The position numbers and the translations under genes were made by a program. A stretch of 64,000 nt of DNA from Hydractinia symbiolongicarpus (Eukaryota > Cnidaria > Hydrozoa > Anthoathecata > Hydractiniidae): assembly GCF_029227915.1 (NCBI RefSeq), contig NC_079881.1, positions 11,507,501-11,571,500 on the forward strand, given 5' to 3'. A model generated the notes under the pieces. The model was not told the DNA's origin, made no database searches, and saw only the letters and a program-made list of their open reading frames with translations. Below are positions 36,134-46,599 of the stretch, in pieces; within the stretch, counting starts at the first letter, position 1, and each line of letters starts with the position of its first letter.

Positions 36134-36892
36134 CTAATCTATTTCAATAACATCTTTATTAATGATTTTATCAATAATATTTTGGACATCTCCCGGCTCC
36201 TTCGCATTATCTTCTTCTTCATTTTCATCATTTTTCTCTTCTTCAACACTCCCTTCTGCCTTATCATTGTTAAAAACAATATCAATTTCGTCGTCGTCAC
36301 TCTCGCCGTCGTCATCACTTCCGTCGTTTTTTTTGTCTTCCTTCTCGCCAGTGTAATCATAGTCGTATAGGTTGTTGATAAAGTCTTTCATTAGAAAAAA
36401 AATTCTGTCTTCTTTCACTGTAAAAGTAAGTAGAAGCGGTACTTCAAGTCCTCCTGCAGGGATCGGGGACACTTTGTAGTTGGTGGAGAGCAATTGACCA
36501 GAAATACTTCCACCTTCTTTGATGAAATAAAAACAGTGGCGTGAAATTTCCCTTGGAATGTGCCCAACAGTCATCCAGTTGTCAAAGAAATTATTCTTTA
36601 TTTTAATGACACATGCATAAGGATCACATTCTTTGGACGATTTGTTAGTCTCAATTTGTACTTGGACTTTTTGACCTGCTTCAGCATTTTTCCACGTTGT
36701 GTTCTTGTAAACATGATAACCTCTGGCTGCAATCTTTCTGTCGAATGAAGGCATATTTCTACGAACATGAATCAACGAACTTGCCTTGTGAAAAAAATGA
36801 GTGCAAAAAAAACACGTTCGAACATTCGAATGCTTTCGAAATCTATCGTGACATAATAAGTTGCTCTCCACTTTTGTTGTTACGTTATACAA
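36134..36892 (-). CDS. HIRAN-like domain protein with acidic tail, carried by the pogo-like transposon
   Basis: 252 residues. Residues about 50-160 resemble a HIRAN domain: TTWKNAEAGQKVQVQIETN, then CDPYACVIKI, then TVGHIPREISRHCFYFIKEG, GGSISGQLLS and GGLEVPLLLTF; the spacing W-x-G-x-V-x-D-x-YA-x-V-x-VGH-P-E-S follows the family. After it come about 70 residues extremely rich in Asp/Glu (DDDGESDDDEIDIVF). Family knowledge: HIRAN domains, as in HLTF, bind 3' single-stranded DNA ends at stalled forks or damaged DNA. The start codon lies only 89 bases from that of the divergent transposase, implying a shared bidirectional promoter. Being inside the transposon's ends, it is inferred to be an accessory transposition protein; a captured host gene is the alternative. 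The upstream 46 residues contain four Cys and His residues but no clear zinc finger. Confidence 0.75.
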   Translation of the reverse strand: MYNVTTKVESNLLCHDRFRKHSNVRTCFFCTHFFHKASSLIHVRRNMPSFDRKIAARGYHVYKNTTWKNAEAGQKVQVQIETNKSSKECDPYACVIKIKNNFFDNWMTVGHIPREISRHCFYFIKEGGSISGQLLSTNYKVSPIPAGGLEVPLLLTFTVKEDRIFFLMKDFINNLYDYDYTGEKEDKKNDGSDDDGESDDDEIDIVFNNDKAEGSVEEEKNDENEEEDNAKEPGDVQNIIDKIINKDVIEID

Positions 36893-36981
36893 GGAGCGAA
36901 GGAGGGACTTAAATCAAATTATGTAACTTTTCTGTTTCATCACTTTATCAATCAAAACATTTATAAAAAAGAATAGCAACA
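36893..36981. promoter_or_regulatory. Presumed bidirectional promoter of the pogo-like transposon
   Basis: The 89 bases between two divergent start codons. A TTTATAAAAAAG word at 36960-36971 could serve as a TATA box for the transposase, though it is close to the ATG. Inferred from position only. Confidence 0.45.
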
Positions 36982-38457
36982 ATGGCTAAAGTACGAGATT
37001 TGAGAGATTTTTATAAATCTTCATCGAGAAGCTGTAATGGGAAATCTCCTGAGAAAGTACCAACGTTTTTAACTTCTGCATCTGGCACTGTTAATGGAGC
37101 GGAAATCAACGCGATTAATAAAGAGATGAAAGCGTTTGTTCAACCAAAAACCAAAAAGAAATACTCATCAGTTCCAAGCAACATAAAGAATGAAGTTGGA
37201 GAATACGCTCTTTTGAATGGCACCAAATCAGCACTGGAGAAATTCAAGAAAAAGTATCCAAAATATACTTTCTTCCGAACGTCAGTGAATAATTGGAAAA
37301 AAAAGATTCAGAAGAACAAAAATCACTCTGTTTCATCTACTGTACACGAGAAGAAAGGTAGGCCAAACCTCTTACCAGACGAACTTATGCTTAAAGTGAG
37401 AGATGTGATAACTGGAGTACGTCTGGCTGGAGGTGCTATTTCAAGAAAAATGGTCATAGCAATTGGTAATGGAGTCGTCAAGGCAAACTGTCCATCAAAA
37501 CTTAAAGAATTCGGTGGTCATATTGTACTTACAGAAGGCTGGGCTAAAAATGTATTGAAATCAATGGCATGGTCTAAACGAAAAGGAACGACCGGCAAAA
37601 TCGAGCCAAGTGAACAATTTTTACTTGAAGAAGAGCTCACATTTCAACGACAAATTTCCGCTGTTGTCAGCGACGATGATATTCCTAAGGATCTTATATT
37701 AAATTTGGACCAAACTCCTTTATCTTATGTGTCTCCTGGAAAATACACTTTCAATCCAAAAGGAGCAAAAACTGTTCCAATTAAAGGCATCGATGATAAG
37801 AGACAAATAACAGCTACTTTTGTTATCAGCATGACTGGTAAGTTTCTCCCGATTCAACTTATCTATGAAGGCAAAACAAAAAGATGCCTCCCAAAGTTTG
37901 ATTTTCCAACTGGCTTTAATGTTACATTTTCCAGCAATCATTGGTCAAATACTGAAAAATCAATGGAGCTATTTGAAGATATTATTTTTCCGTACCTGGA
38001 TAAAGTCAAAGTAAATCTGAATTATCCAAAGGAGCAACTATCGTTAATAATCATGGATACATTCAAGGGGCAGGATAACGAAGCTGTTCTTCAACTTTGC
38101 CGAAAGAATTCTTGCAGAGTTATAATAGTGCCCCACAACCTAACAAATAAGTTTCAACCACTGGATATAACCTTGAACAAGCCAGCAAAATCGTTTATTT
38201 CCAATTGTTACAATGAATGGTTTTCTCATCAAGTTTCCCAGCAGTTGGAGAAAGGCATAAGACCTGCAGATATTAAAGTGTCGCTTAATCTAACCGAATT
38301 AAAGGTGATGCATGCTAAATGGATTTCAAAACTTTATGAATTCTTATGTGCTCAAGATAAAATGATATTAAATGGCTTCAAAGCTGCTGGTATAACAGAA
38401 GCAGTGGAATCTGCTAATGCTGTCTTGGAAAGAATTGAAAACCCTTTTCGTTGTTAA
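36982..38457 (+). CDS. pogo-family DDD transposase
   Basis: 491 residues, uninterrupted. After a basic N-terminus (MAKVRDLRDFYKSS, partly like a PIP box) residues 60-115 look like a psq-type helix-turn-helix (SSVPSNIKNEVGEYALL, FFRTSVNNWKKKIQK); residues 125-205 like the CENP-B-type HTH (LLPDELMLKVRDVI, GWAKNVLKSMAWSKRKG). The DDE_1 catalytic core follows: D243 in ILNLDQTPLSY, D359 in LIIMDTFKGQ, D395 in NKFQPLDITLNK. The spacing of 35 between the last two and a third Asp fit pogo (DDxD) rather than Tc1 (DD34E). It catalyses cut-and-paste transposition into TA. All three acidic residues are present and ends are intact, so it may be active. It diverges from the HIRAN gene by 89 bp. Confidence 0.92.
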   Translation: MAKVRDLRDFYKSSSRSCNGKSPEKVPTFLTSASGTVNGAEINAINKEMKAFVQPKTKKKYSSVPSNIKNEVGEYALLNGTKSALEKFKKKYPKYTFFRTSVNNWKKKIQKNKNHSVSSTVHEKKGRPNLLPDELMLKVRDVITGVRLAGGAISRKMVIAIGNGVVKANCPSKLKEFGGHIVLTEGWAKNVLKSMAWSKRKGTTGKIEPSEQFLLEEELTFQRQISAVVSDDDIPKDLILNLDQTPLSYVSPGKYTFNPKGAKTVPIKGIDDKRQITATFVISMTGKFLPIQLIYEGKTKRCLPKFDFPTGFNVTFSSNHWSNTEKSMELFEDIIFPYLDKVKVNLNYPKEQLSLIIMDTFKGQDNEAVLQLCRKNSCRVIIVPHNLTNKFQPLDITLNKPAKSFISNCYNEWFSHQVSQQLEKGIRPADIKVSLNLTELKVMHAKWISKLYEFLCAQDKMILNGFKAAGITEAVESANAVLERIENPFRC

Positions 38458-39092
38458 AATATTTACTTATTTTTCTCTGCTATTTGTATGAACAGTTTGT
38501 TGTTGTTGATTATGTTGTTTTTGATGTTTATATTACAAAGATACCATTGTTAGCATTAAATTAAACAGTAGGAATTCAAAAGAACTTCTTTAATTTTCTT
38601 TCTCCTTTACCAGGTTTGGTTTTACAGGATCATTATACACTAACTCTGTGAAAAAGCTCTCCACCAAATATGGTCATAAATAATTGAACCAATCATTAAC
38701 CGAGAAATTATTTGCTTTTATCATCTCACGTGGGTTTAAGAGAAAGCTATTGGTTCAATTGGTTCAAACTTAGTGTATACAAAGACATAATATAGCGGAG
38801 CTCCGCTATTTGGTGTATACTCCGTATAATATTGCGGATGAGGCTTCATAAAACGACAAAGTCTAAATTTGATTAGAATCCCTGGAATCACTCTGGAAAG
38901 TCAAAAAACTAAAAAATTGGAGGTTAAAAAGTAATTCAAAAAATCGGCAAATATTACTAGTCGGTAAAAAAAAGTCGGTAAAAATTTTCGGTCGGCAAAA
39001 AAAAATGTCGGTAAAAAAATTGGTCGGTAAAAAATTTAGTCACCTAGCCAAAATTTGGTCACTTTTTGCCGACTTTTTTTTTACCGATAAGG

Positions 39093-39568
39093 TATGTCAT
39101 GACAATGAAGTGAGTACAATTTCTTGTAGCTCGACCTTCTGAATTTAAAAGGAAGGAGCCCTGCTAGCCCCTTACGGCGCCAGTCTGTTTGCCGAGATCT
39201 CCCCTAAATGCTCTTTTTTCAATAGAATTTAAAATTTCGTTTATATGCAAAGGCAGGCTGGCCTGCTTGCTGAGATCTCGGGTGATCTCGGCTATTTTAC
39301 CCGAGATCTCGGTAAGCGGGTTAAATAAAACGCCATATATACAGTGACAGATGGCTGACTCCATTCTCGTCCCCAGAGCTCTTTGTGAGATTAAAACCTC
39401 GACTTTCGAGTTTATCTCAAAGAGCTCTGGAGTCGAGAATGGACTGACTCGGTAAACGGGCTGGCTTCGTTTTTGGTACGCATGGGTAGTAAAGTTTTCA
39501 CAAACTCTGTATTTCGGCCCCTAATGAAGATCTTTCTTGAGTCGTTTTGTAGCCCTGTTTCCACAATA
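39093..39568. other. Between the two pogo-like elements: palindromic GAGATCTCGG repeats
   Basis: Holds several copies of GAGATCTC/GAGATCTCGG (39195, 39271, 39303) and a nested inverted repeat at 39357-39444 described separately. Probably a mosaic of small decayed elements; no gene. Confidence 0.4.
39357..39444. repeat. Nested inverted repeat around CCAGAGCTCTTTG
   Basis: CCAGAGCTCTTTG with its exact inverse CAAAGAGCTCTGG about 20 bases on, an inner pair ACCTCGA/TCGAG, and an outer pair TCCATTCTCG/CGAGAATGGA. Would form a long imperfect hairpin; foldback-type MITE is possible. Confidence 0.6.
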
Positions 39569-40429
39569 CAGTAAACTCTCAATATACGAACCCCCAAGGG
39601 AAATGGAAAATATGTAGAATTAACTGAGGTTAAATTACACGAAATTGGAATAAAATATGTTCGTGTTCGCTTACAAAATGCAATGCAAAAACTTCTATTT
39701 TAAAATTATTTGGTTGTTTGTTGGGTAGACACGCGTTTCAACTTTTTCCAAAAATGCCTCTTAAATTGATTTACCAAACTGTTTTGCAGGAAGAATTGCT
39801 TATTTTTGTGACAGTCGAAGACATGGACGCCGAAATTGGGTGAAAACTTGAAAGTCCAATGCGAGCCTCAAAATCCAGTGGACAGATATGCTGTTTGTGT
39901 CAAAACGGAAGATAATAAATTAGTTGGACATTTGAAAAAGGGAAGATCTGGACGTTTTGCCAAGACTATATTTTACTTAATATTTTTCATTTTCATTCAC
40001 TTTCTGTTTTAATTTGCCTTCTTTACCTTAAAATTTTGAATAGTTTTTTGCGTTTTGTTTACAATTAGTGTTTAGATTTAAACGTCGTCGTCGAATGTTA
40101 TGGTTCGAATCACTCAATTTGGATAACATCGCATTGTGTTTTCTTTTTTCTGTACGTAAAGTGCTATCTACGTGGTGTAAAAATATTGAAAACATTGCGC
40201 GTGTTTTGGTTTTGTTTGTCGTATTTTGTGGCATTTGATACTTTGAGTTCGTTGGTTGAGGTTTTATTGGTTCAGGGGACGAAAAATTTGGTTCGCTAAA
40301 TCGAGGGTCCGTTGTATCGGGGGTTCGTTATATAGAGGGAATTTATAAGAGTTTCTTTAGGCAGAATCCAAGGGGAACAAACTTTGGTTCGTTAACTTGA
40401 GGTGTTTGTTATACCGGGGGTCATTTCTG
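39569..40429. mobile_element. Second pogo-like element, internally deleted, with HIRAN relic
   Basis: 861 bp flanked by TA on both sides. Left end CAGTAAACTCTCAATATACG then AACCCCCAAGGG; the right end reads inward as CAGAAATGACCCCCGGTATA, an imperfect inverse, and CCAAGGGGAAC recurs near 40368. The ends differ from those of the 35954-39092 element, so this is another family. It lacks a transposase but contains a HIRAN-like relic at about 39818-39990. Confidence 0.75.
39818..39990 (+). pseudogene. Relic of a HIRAN domain inside a pogo-like element
   Basis: In one frame: TWTPKLGENLKVQCEPQNPV followed by DRYAVCVKTEDNKLVGHLKK. This has the HIRAN landmarks WTP..GE.L, N..D.YAV.V and VGH in order. 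The frame is open for about 60 codons but has no start nearby, and the usual P-x-x-x-S after VGH has become KKGRSGRF. Probably the remnant of an accessory gene left after internal deletion of the parent transposon. Confidence 0.65.
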
Positions 40430-42790
40430 TAGTTATTTTTCACTAAGGAAGAGACCATTTGTGTAAATCTTTAAAATAGATGGCGTTTTTTGTATTCATA
40501 AAGGAGGCTGCTATTTCTCAATTAATATATAATTTTTGACTAATTTCTAAAATAAGAAATCTTCAGATTCATACAGTAAACAAACAACCTGTTACAACAG
40601 GTTTTGTAATTTGTGCCATTTTAGCTCTGCTTGAAACCAAGGCTTATTAGTGCAAGTCGAAAATGAAGAAGACTTTAGACTTTTACCACTATAACAACAT
40701 TTTCATATGACGGATTAAAAAAAAAAATTGTACACACTCATTCAATGATGCTAAATAAATTTTGTAAAAATATGTAATTCGGAAAACGGGCATTCTCACG
40801 TTTACCGTCTGCTTAGAACAGATTAACATTTTCTAGCACAATAAGAAAAAAATATTTGTGAAATTACTTTTAGTCACAGAAATCCTTTTTAAACATTTGA
40901 ATATAAATCCTTGAATATACTATGAAATCTAAAAAAAGGTTTAAATATGGCTACTGTTAATATTTTATATGAGTTCATTGTTGTAGCAACTTCATGCCAA
41001 AACTGCAAAACGATGTATTATGCAATACTCATGGGTCAGGTTTTCAAACTTTCTCTTCATTTTTTAAAGTCCCAAAGCATATGAATCATACTCATTTTTT
41101 TCTCTCAATCAACATTCGGTCTCAAACTATGATAACCAGATGCACAGTGGATTATAATTTTAGTATCATTTGATGTCTTCAATTCTTCTTATTTTTCTTT
41201 TGAATTTTGTAGATTTATGTTGTTGGTTAGTTTGTCTTTCTGATAGCTTAAACTTGTCATGCAGCTTTGTCTTCGTTCAAAAAATGAGTGTCTTTCTGTT
41301 AATTGTTGACATCTTTCAATGTCAGTGGAATGACAAGGTAAACTGAGAAAAATCACGTGATACAGTTCATTACAATGTGATATATTATTTTCAATCGAAC
41401 AACTTGCCAGTGATCATTCAATTTTTTGCAAGAAATAATTAAAAATCCGCAACAAGTAAAAATCCTGTTTCTAGGGGAATTGTTTCTAAAAAAGTTACTG
41501 TTCATATGAATATTTGATTACTTAAAAAAATATGCACTGCAATGGATGACAAAAAAAAGACTGAGGAAGAAATTGTGAGGAACGAATGCAGAACAAACAT
41601 CTATCATTATCTATTAGACAGATAAGATAGTTTTAACATTAAAAGCTAGATTGTATATTACACATATTGTTATTTCAACGTGTTGAACTGTGGTTGATTA
41701 ATTTTTGAGTCTCTGTTAGCCAAATATGGTTAGTCTTCTTCTTCTCTACAGTATTAATTGCTTTGTGTCACATACAATAATAATCTTTAATACCTCATAA
41801 GTGAAGAATCCGTCGGTTAAAAAGAAATACCTTTTTTCTAGATGACGGAATTCTTTCACCGACAAACTTAATGACTGGGGGAATTTTTTAACGATAAGGT
41901 AGCTACCGTCCCTTTTAACTGCTTTTCACGAAAATATTCTCTAAAACCAGTACGAAACAAAGGGTATATGGAAATTTAATCCTTGCAAATAAAGCTGGAC
42001 AATAATGACACCTATTCAACTTTTAATACAAGCAAGTTAAGTAGTTACGCTAGCACCACCTGATACATAGCTCTAACTTGTGTCGCTAAATCTTTGCTAA
42101 TGATGACATAATGGAATTTATATTATAAAAATTACTATAAATAACAGCTTCAAGGTTTTTTAGGTGTTCCGATAATCTTCTCGATACAATAACACGTCTC
42201 TGTTGTTGTCAAATTAACCTTTGTATTAGTCAAACTCGCCTATTGTTTGTCATTGAGGTCATAATTACTGACGCAATTAAGACTGATGCGGTGCAAACGT
42301 CATTCATTGTCACAGAGATAAGTGCATGTTATTACAAATTGGTTATACTTAACCAATACACTAAAATAAAGAATACTGTCCTATTTTTATCTTTTATGGT
42401 AGTGATATCCGTCAAGCGACTCCACTTTTTCTTGTCACCATTTTAGTTGTGCACATCAGTGGCTTTTAGTTAAACGTACAGTCGTTGTTGTCATTGCAAG
42501 TTAAGAAAACATTTCCTCAAATCAATATCGATGTATCAATTTGGTAGAATAACGGAAGCATCTTTATGCTTTATTATATAGACAAATCCTATTCTTTGCA
42601 CAAAGTCACAGCTCTATTTTTTTCTATATTCTATTATTTTAACAATTTTAAATGGCTGTGATAACATTACCCTCCAAGATTTTTTCTTGAGTCAAAAAAT
42701 CACAGATGTTACTAATTACGGTTCATTTGAATATGGGCGTAATTTTACAGCTGTTTAGAAAAGAGCTCAAGGTAATAGAAATAAAGGGAA
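40430..42790. other. Intergenic, no gene seen
   Basis: AT-rich. Around 41880-41893 the words TTTTTTAACGATAAGG followed by TA resemble the right end of the pogo-like element at 39092, perhaps a solo terminus or a related MITE. No coding signal recognised. Confidence 0.35.
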
Positions 42791-43045
42791 ATAACGGACA
42801 TCTGTATGTCAAATTTTTAGCTCCCATACTTCTCAGAGCCTTAGATTTTGGTCATTACTCGAAACTGCCACTTTAATTTCTATGACATCCTTATAATCGA
42901 GAAAAAAATCGTATAAATTATCTTTGAAATTAAAACTCACAACACTACTTCATTTCATCTGCAAAATTTGGGCACATGATTAATTCGATTTCCCGACTTT
43001 TTAGATTTTACCCAAAACTCGAAAAAATTTTTGGCTTCTTTTTAT
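42791..43045. repeat. Worn relative of the piggyBac-like MITE at 53804
   Basis: Matches the interior of 53930-54190 in the same orientation (TGTCAAATTTTTAGCTCCCAT, GGTCATTACTCGAAACT, TATGACATCCTTATAAT, CACATGATTAATTCGATTT, TTTTACCCAAAACTCG), diverged and without recognisable ends. Confidence 0.6.
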
Positions 43046-43205
43046 GTAAATTATGATAGACTGGAAAATATGTTCAATAGCTTTTATATGGCTCTCAAAA
43101 ACGTGTTAAAGGAATGCTTTATTTTCTATAAAGCTTTTAAAATCCACGGAAATTTTGTTAACTGTTCTTTTTTTTCTTCTTTTTTTTCTTTTGTTTATGT
43201 TTTAG

Positions 43206-43538
43206 CCTGTCGTAGGAAGAAATGGCGGTCTGTCACGTGACCGATGTAAGCCAATAAAAATGTCAGACATAGAAGACATCACACTGATAGCAAGAAAACA
43301 AGTCATGTGCTACTACAAATGCACTGGCTACGAAAATGAAGGTAAATATTCTTCCTGGCTGTAGTTAAAACCAATCTTTACCACTGTCTTTCCTCTAGAT
43401 GTATATAGGGCAGATAAAAATAAGTTCTGCAATCAAGCGTTGAAGGTCAGCGTACCTCCATTTGAAAACAAAATAACATTAAAGTCATATATCGTATCGT
43501 GGGAATGCGATAATATGCATAAAAAATTTATTGTGTAA
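43206..43538 (+). CDS. Short unidentified gene, two 3' exons
   Basis: Two open exons join in phase: 43206-43341 and 43399-43538 (TAA). The first follows a long pyrimidine tract and AG and ends at a GTAAAT donor; the second follows TTTCCTCTAG. The intron is only 57 bp. The joined frame reads 18 codons, then ATG at 43260 and 74 codons to the stop: MSDIEDITLIARKQVMCYYK, CTGYENE-DVYRADKNKFC, KVSVPPFENKITLKSYIVSW, ending HKKFIV. Cys-containing and not recognised. Upstream exons probably exist, given the good acceptor, but were not found. The duplicated UBAN block starts within about 10 bases of its stop codon. Confidence 0.5.
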
Positions 43539-43949
43539 TTACACATAGAACTAGTTATGTACAAAATAAATAAATAAATATTATAAATAATTACGAATAA
43601 AAAAATTAATGTTTTAAGCGAAAGAACTAATGATGCCGAGAAGCAAAAAAGTATTTAGAAAAATATATCTTTTATTGTTACGTATCGAAACGAAATTATA
43701 ACGAACGAGCATTGAACGAATCAAGAAATCACGTCATCCATTCAAACGAGATTTTTTCAATTCGTTGCAATTGAGTAAAATACTAATGTTCTACAACATT
43801 TATATATATACATGTAGATATACATTTATATTTATAATTAGAAACTTCCCATTTGCGCTTTTCTAGATTCTAGATTTTTCTAGTTTAATGATTCTAAATT
43901 ATGTACTTTAAATTTCTTCCCCCAAACAACCAGCATGATCTGTCAACAG

Positions 43950-46599
43950 TTACAAGGAAAAACCATTTTCGTTTTTCTTATCTAAATCCACTTGTTGTTT
44001 ATGTTCTTGATTCAAAGGAAATTCACCATCTCTGACGACATTACCGCGCCCGTAGAACGATAAAGGTATATGTATATTTGGTGGTGAATAAGTTCTTGGT
44101 GGTGAGCACGGACGGGGTGGCGAATAATGGCGTGGTGGTACATAATGGCCGGGTGGTGATTGCGGACGTGATTGCGAGTGAGCGATGAAGTCCTAAAAAA
44201 AAAACCATGCAAAATTGTGTTGCTTCATGCATTTATTTTTGCCACACATACTAAAAAGCTTTCAGTTACTATTATTTTTAAAAACCAAAAGCCAAACGAA
44301 CGTTCCTTTAGTAAATGTTCCTTCCTTTCTGCTGACAAAATGAATTGATAAAATATTTTTTTTTAGCTCAAAAATAGTCTAAAAAATCAATCAGTAAAAA
44401 AAAAATGTTTACCTCGCTTCTAAGAGTATCTATTGATTCTTGACTCGACGAATGTCTTGCAGTAAGCGGGGAGACCGGAGAAAAAGGCAAGGTGGAAGTT
44501 GATAATCGACGAAGTTCTTTTATGATGTGTTCTTTCTCCGAGCTGACTCGACGATAATTTTCTTTCATTGTGTTATTTTTCACAGTCAAACTATCGATAA
44601 TACCGTAAGCTTTCTGAAGTTCAAGTTTCAATTTGTTTTGCTCTTCAGTTAACTTCTTCTTATCTTCTTTTTCAGCCGTATAATCTTCTTTGTATATGAT
44701 CAACTAAAAGCAATACATTTAAATAATGTTACGCAAGATGACATACGTGTGTAAACTTTGACGTTAACAAGTGCTGATTCAGCATTCTTACCTGTTGTTT
44801 TAATGCCTCGATGTCATCCAATGTGTATGTATTATTTTCCGTTGAGAAAGCCATTCTTGCGTCGGGCTGTTGTTCTTCCACTTTTTGTATATTCCGAATA
44901 AGCTCTTCGTTTTCTTGTCTGGTCAACCTAAGCTGGCTTTCAGCTTTCCACAGTCGTGCTTTTACTTTGTTAAACTCTTGTGAAAGTCGAGTATAATCTT
45001 TTTGCCAGACGTGATTTACCTTTATAACCTGTTAATAATAATAAAAACATCCTATTGAAAGCATTTATATATTTATATATATCGGATAGAAAATCATAGG
45101 GGGAAAACTTTGGTCACCAAAAAAACACTTTTTTCTTGCGAAATGTTTTTCCCGGTGGCATGCAAGATCTTAGTGTTTGTTTATTTTTAATATTTTTATT
45201 TCTCGACTCTCACTTTTAATTCCTTCAATCGAATCTTCTGTAATAACGTAAAAATAGGCTCGTGTTTCTATTAAATTTGTTTTTCCAGCTTAGGTTTCAT
45301 TTAGAAAAACCCTAACAACGAAAATAGCCCCTTTTCGTTAGATCTCGAAAGCTATTAGCCCATTCGGCGGGGAATATTATTGGTCAAGAATTCGTGATGG
45401 AATATACCTGTTTGGAAAAAATGTTTTGCTGGGAAAAGATTCTTTCCTCGACAAGAATTTTACCATTATTCCCAACAATTTCCCAGCGATAAGACAGCTG
45501 TGAAAATGCCTAAGCCTCGTTTACACATAGGTAATCTTGTAAGAAAACAAAAGTAAAACATAGAACTTAGGAAGCCGTACAATATAAACATGCATTAAAG
45601 TGTCGGGAACTAAAAAATAAAGTATCTAAGAATTTTCCTTCTGCACGCACCTCTGTTAAAGTGGTGGCAGCTTCGCAGTTACATCTTGATTTCCCTTCGT
45701 CCATATTTTCGCGCGTGGATGAATTTGACTTAATTTCTTGAAATACTTCTCCTTTCTCTTCCAATGTTTGCTCCTGTATAAGAAACAAAATCAGTAATTT
45801 ACAAAACAATGTATATTCACTGATTCCTCGTTCAGTTAGAATGAGCACTTGGTGTATTTATATGTTTTATATACCAAGACATGATATCTCTACGTCATAT
45901 TTTATATGTTCATTTATGATAAGCGTGGTTAGCAAATCCATATTTGTCATTGTTATTTTTATTACTTGCTTACAATTGCTACTCCTCCGTTGTTTTAAAT
46001 ATTCGTTCTCCATCATTGTTTTAAGATTATAGTTAATTGGTTGATACGTTTCTATTCAAGTGAGAGGCGGTTATTTAATCAGATTACAGTGTAGTGTACG
46101 AAGGTAGATTGGTTTTAAAAGTTCGTCTGCATTATTACGAAATCGAGCGAGCCGAGAAATAACATACAAACGAAAGCGTACAGAATCTTGCATAATTTAT
46201 CCAGAGAAACTTGATCATGCGTCTCGGTATGCAATAAAACTGAAACCGCTAAATCGAAAGTTCTTTTTTCGTCTTTTATTATTAACAGGGTATAAACAAT
46301 TGATAAAGGAAAGTAGAGACTTATATGACATTTTATTTTCATAGCTCTTACATAGCTCTTTAAAAAAATGTTTAAGAAAAAACAGTCATTACCTTCAGTT
46401 TGCAAGCTTCTTGTGAACGAAGAAGAAGATGTCTTTTATCCTCCAGCAGCTCTATATTTGCCTTTCGATACTCTTTCAACTTTCTGACTAGCTCCTCTTT
46501 ACTCAGGTCATCAGTACTTGTTAGGCGACTACTTGAACTTGAAACTGTTCCATAGAGACTTTCTGGGTCTTCTGAGATATTGATTACGGTACTTGCCAT
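43950..46599 (-). CDS. UBAN-type coiled-coil protein, copy B, five exons (exon 2 lost)
   Basis: Minus-strand exons 46599-46393, 45773-45651, 45028-44792, 44703-44413, 44192-43950 (TAA), all phase 0 with GT/AG borders, giving 366 residues. Each equals in length its counterpart in copy A (207, 123, 237, 291, 243 bases), but the 156-base second exon is missing with 1.8 kb around it. Since that exon is phase 0, the frame is kept and the protein simply loses 52 residues of coiled coil. The UBAN-like IEALKQQ-LIIYKEDYTAEK segment is unchanged. Exons 4 and 5 differ from copy A at about 2 percent of bases; the N-terminus differs more (MASTVINISEDPESLYGTV). The Pro-rich tail has PCSPP where copy A has PYSPP. 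No stops or broken splice sites are seen, so it is probably functional; expression is unknown. Confidence 0.78.

Larger units (their letters stand above)
35954..39092. mobile_element. Complete pogo-like DNA transposon with two divergent genes
   Basis: 3139 bp flanked by TA on both sides. Left end CCTTATCGGTAAAAAAAAGT, right end the complement ending TTTTTTACCGATAAGG; long subterminal zones (35954-36100 and 38950-39092) hold many AGTCGG/GTCGGTAAAAA/TTAGTCAC words in both orientations, which could be transposase binding sites. Inside are an intact transposase (36982-38457, +) and an intact HIRAN-like protein (36134-36892, -). Intact ends and frames suggest a young copy. Confidence 0.9.

Noticed and set aside
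36139-36370. Frames on both strands rich in Lys/Met or Phe/Ser
   Set aside because: Shadows of the acidic tail of the HIRAN-like protein.
44012-44232. Minus-strand His/Thr-rich frames
   Set aside because: Alternative frames of the Pro-rich last exon of UBAN copy B; the SPP frame joins the upstream exon in phase and ends at the same stop as copy A.
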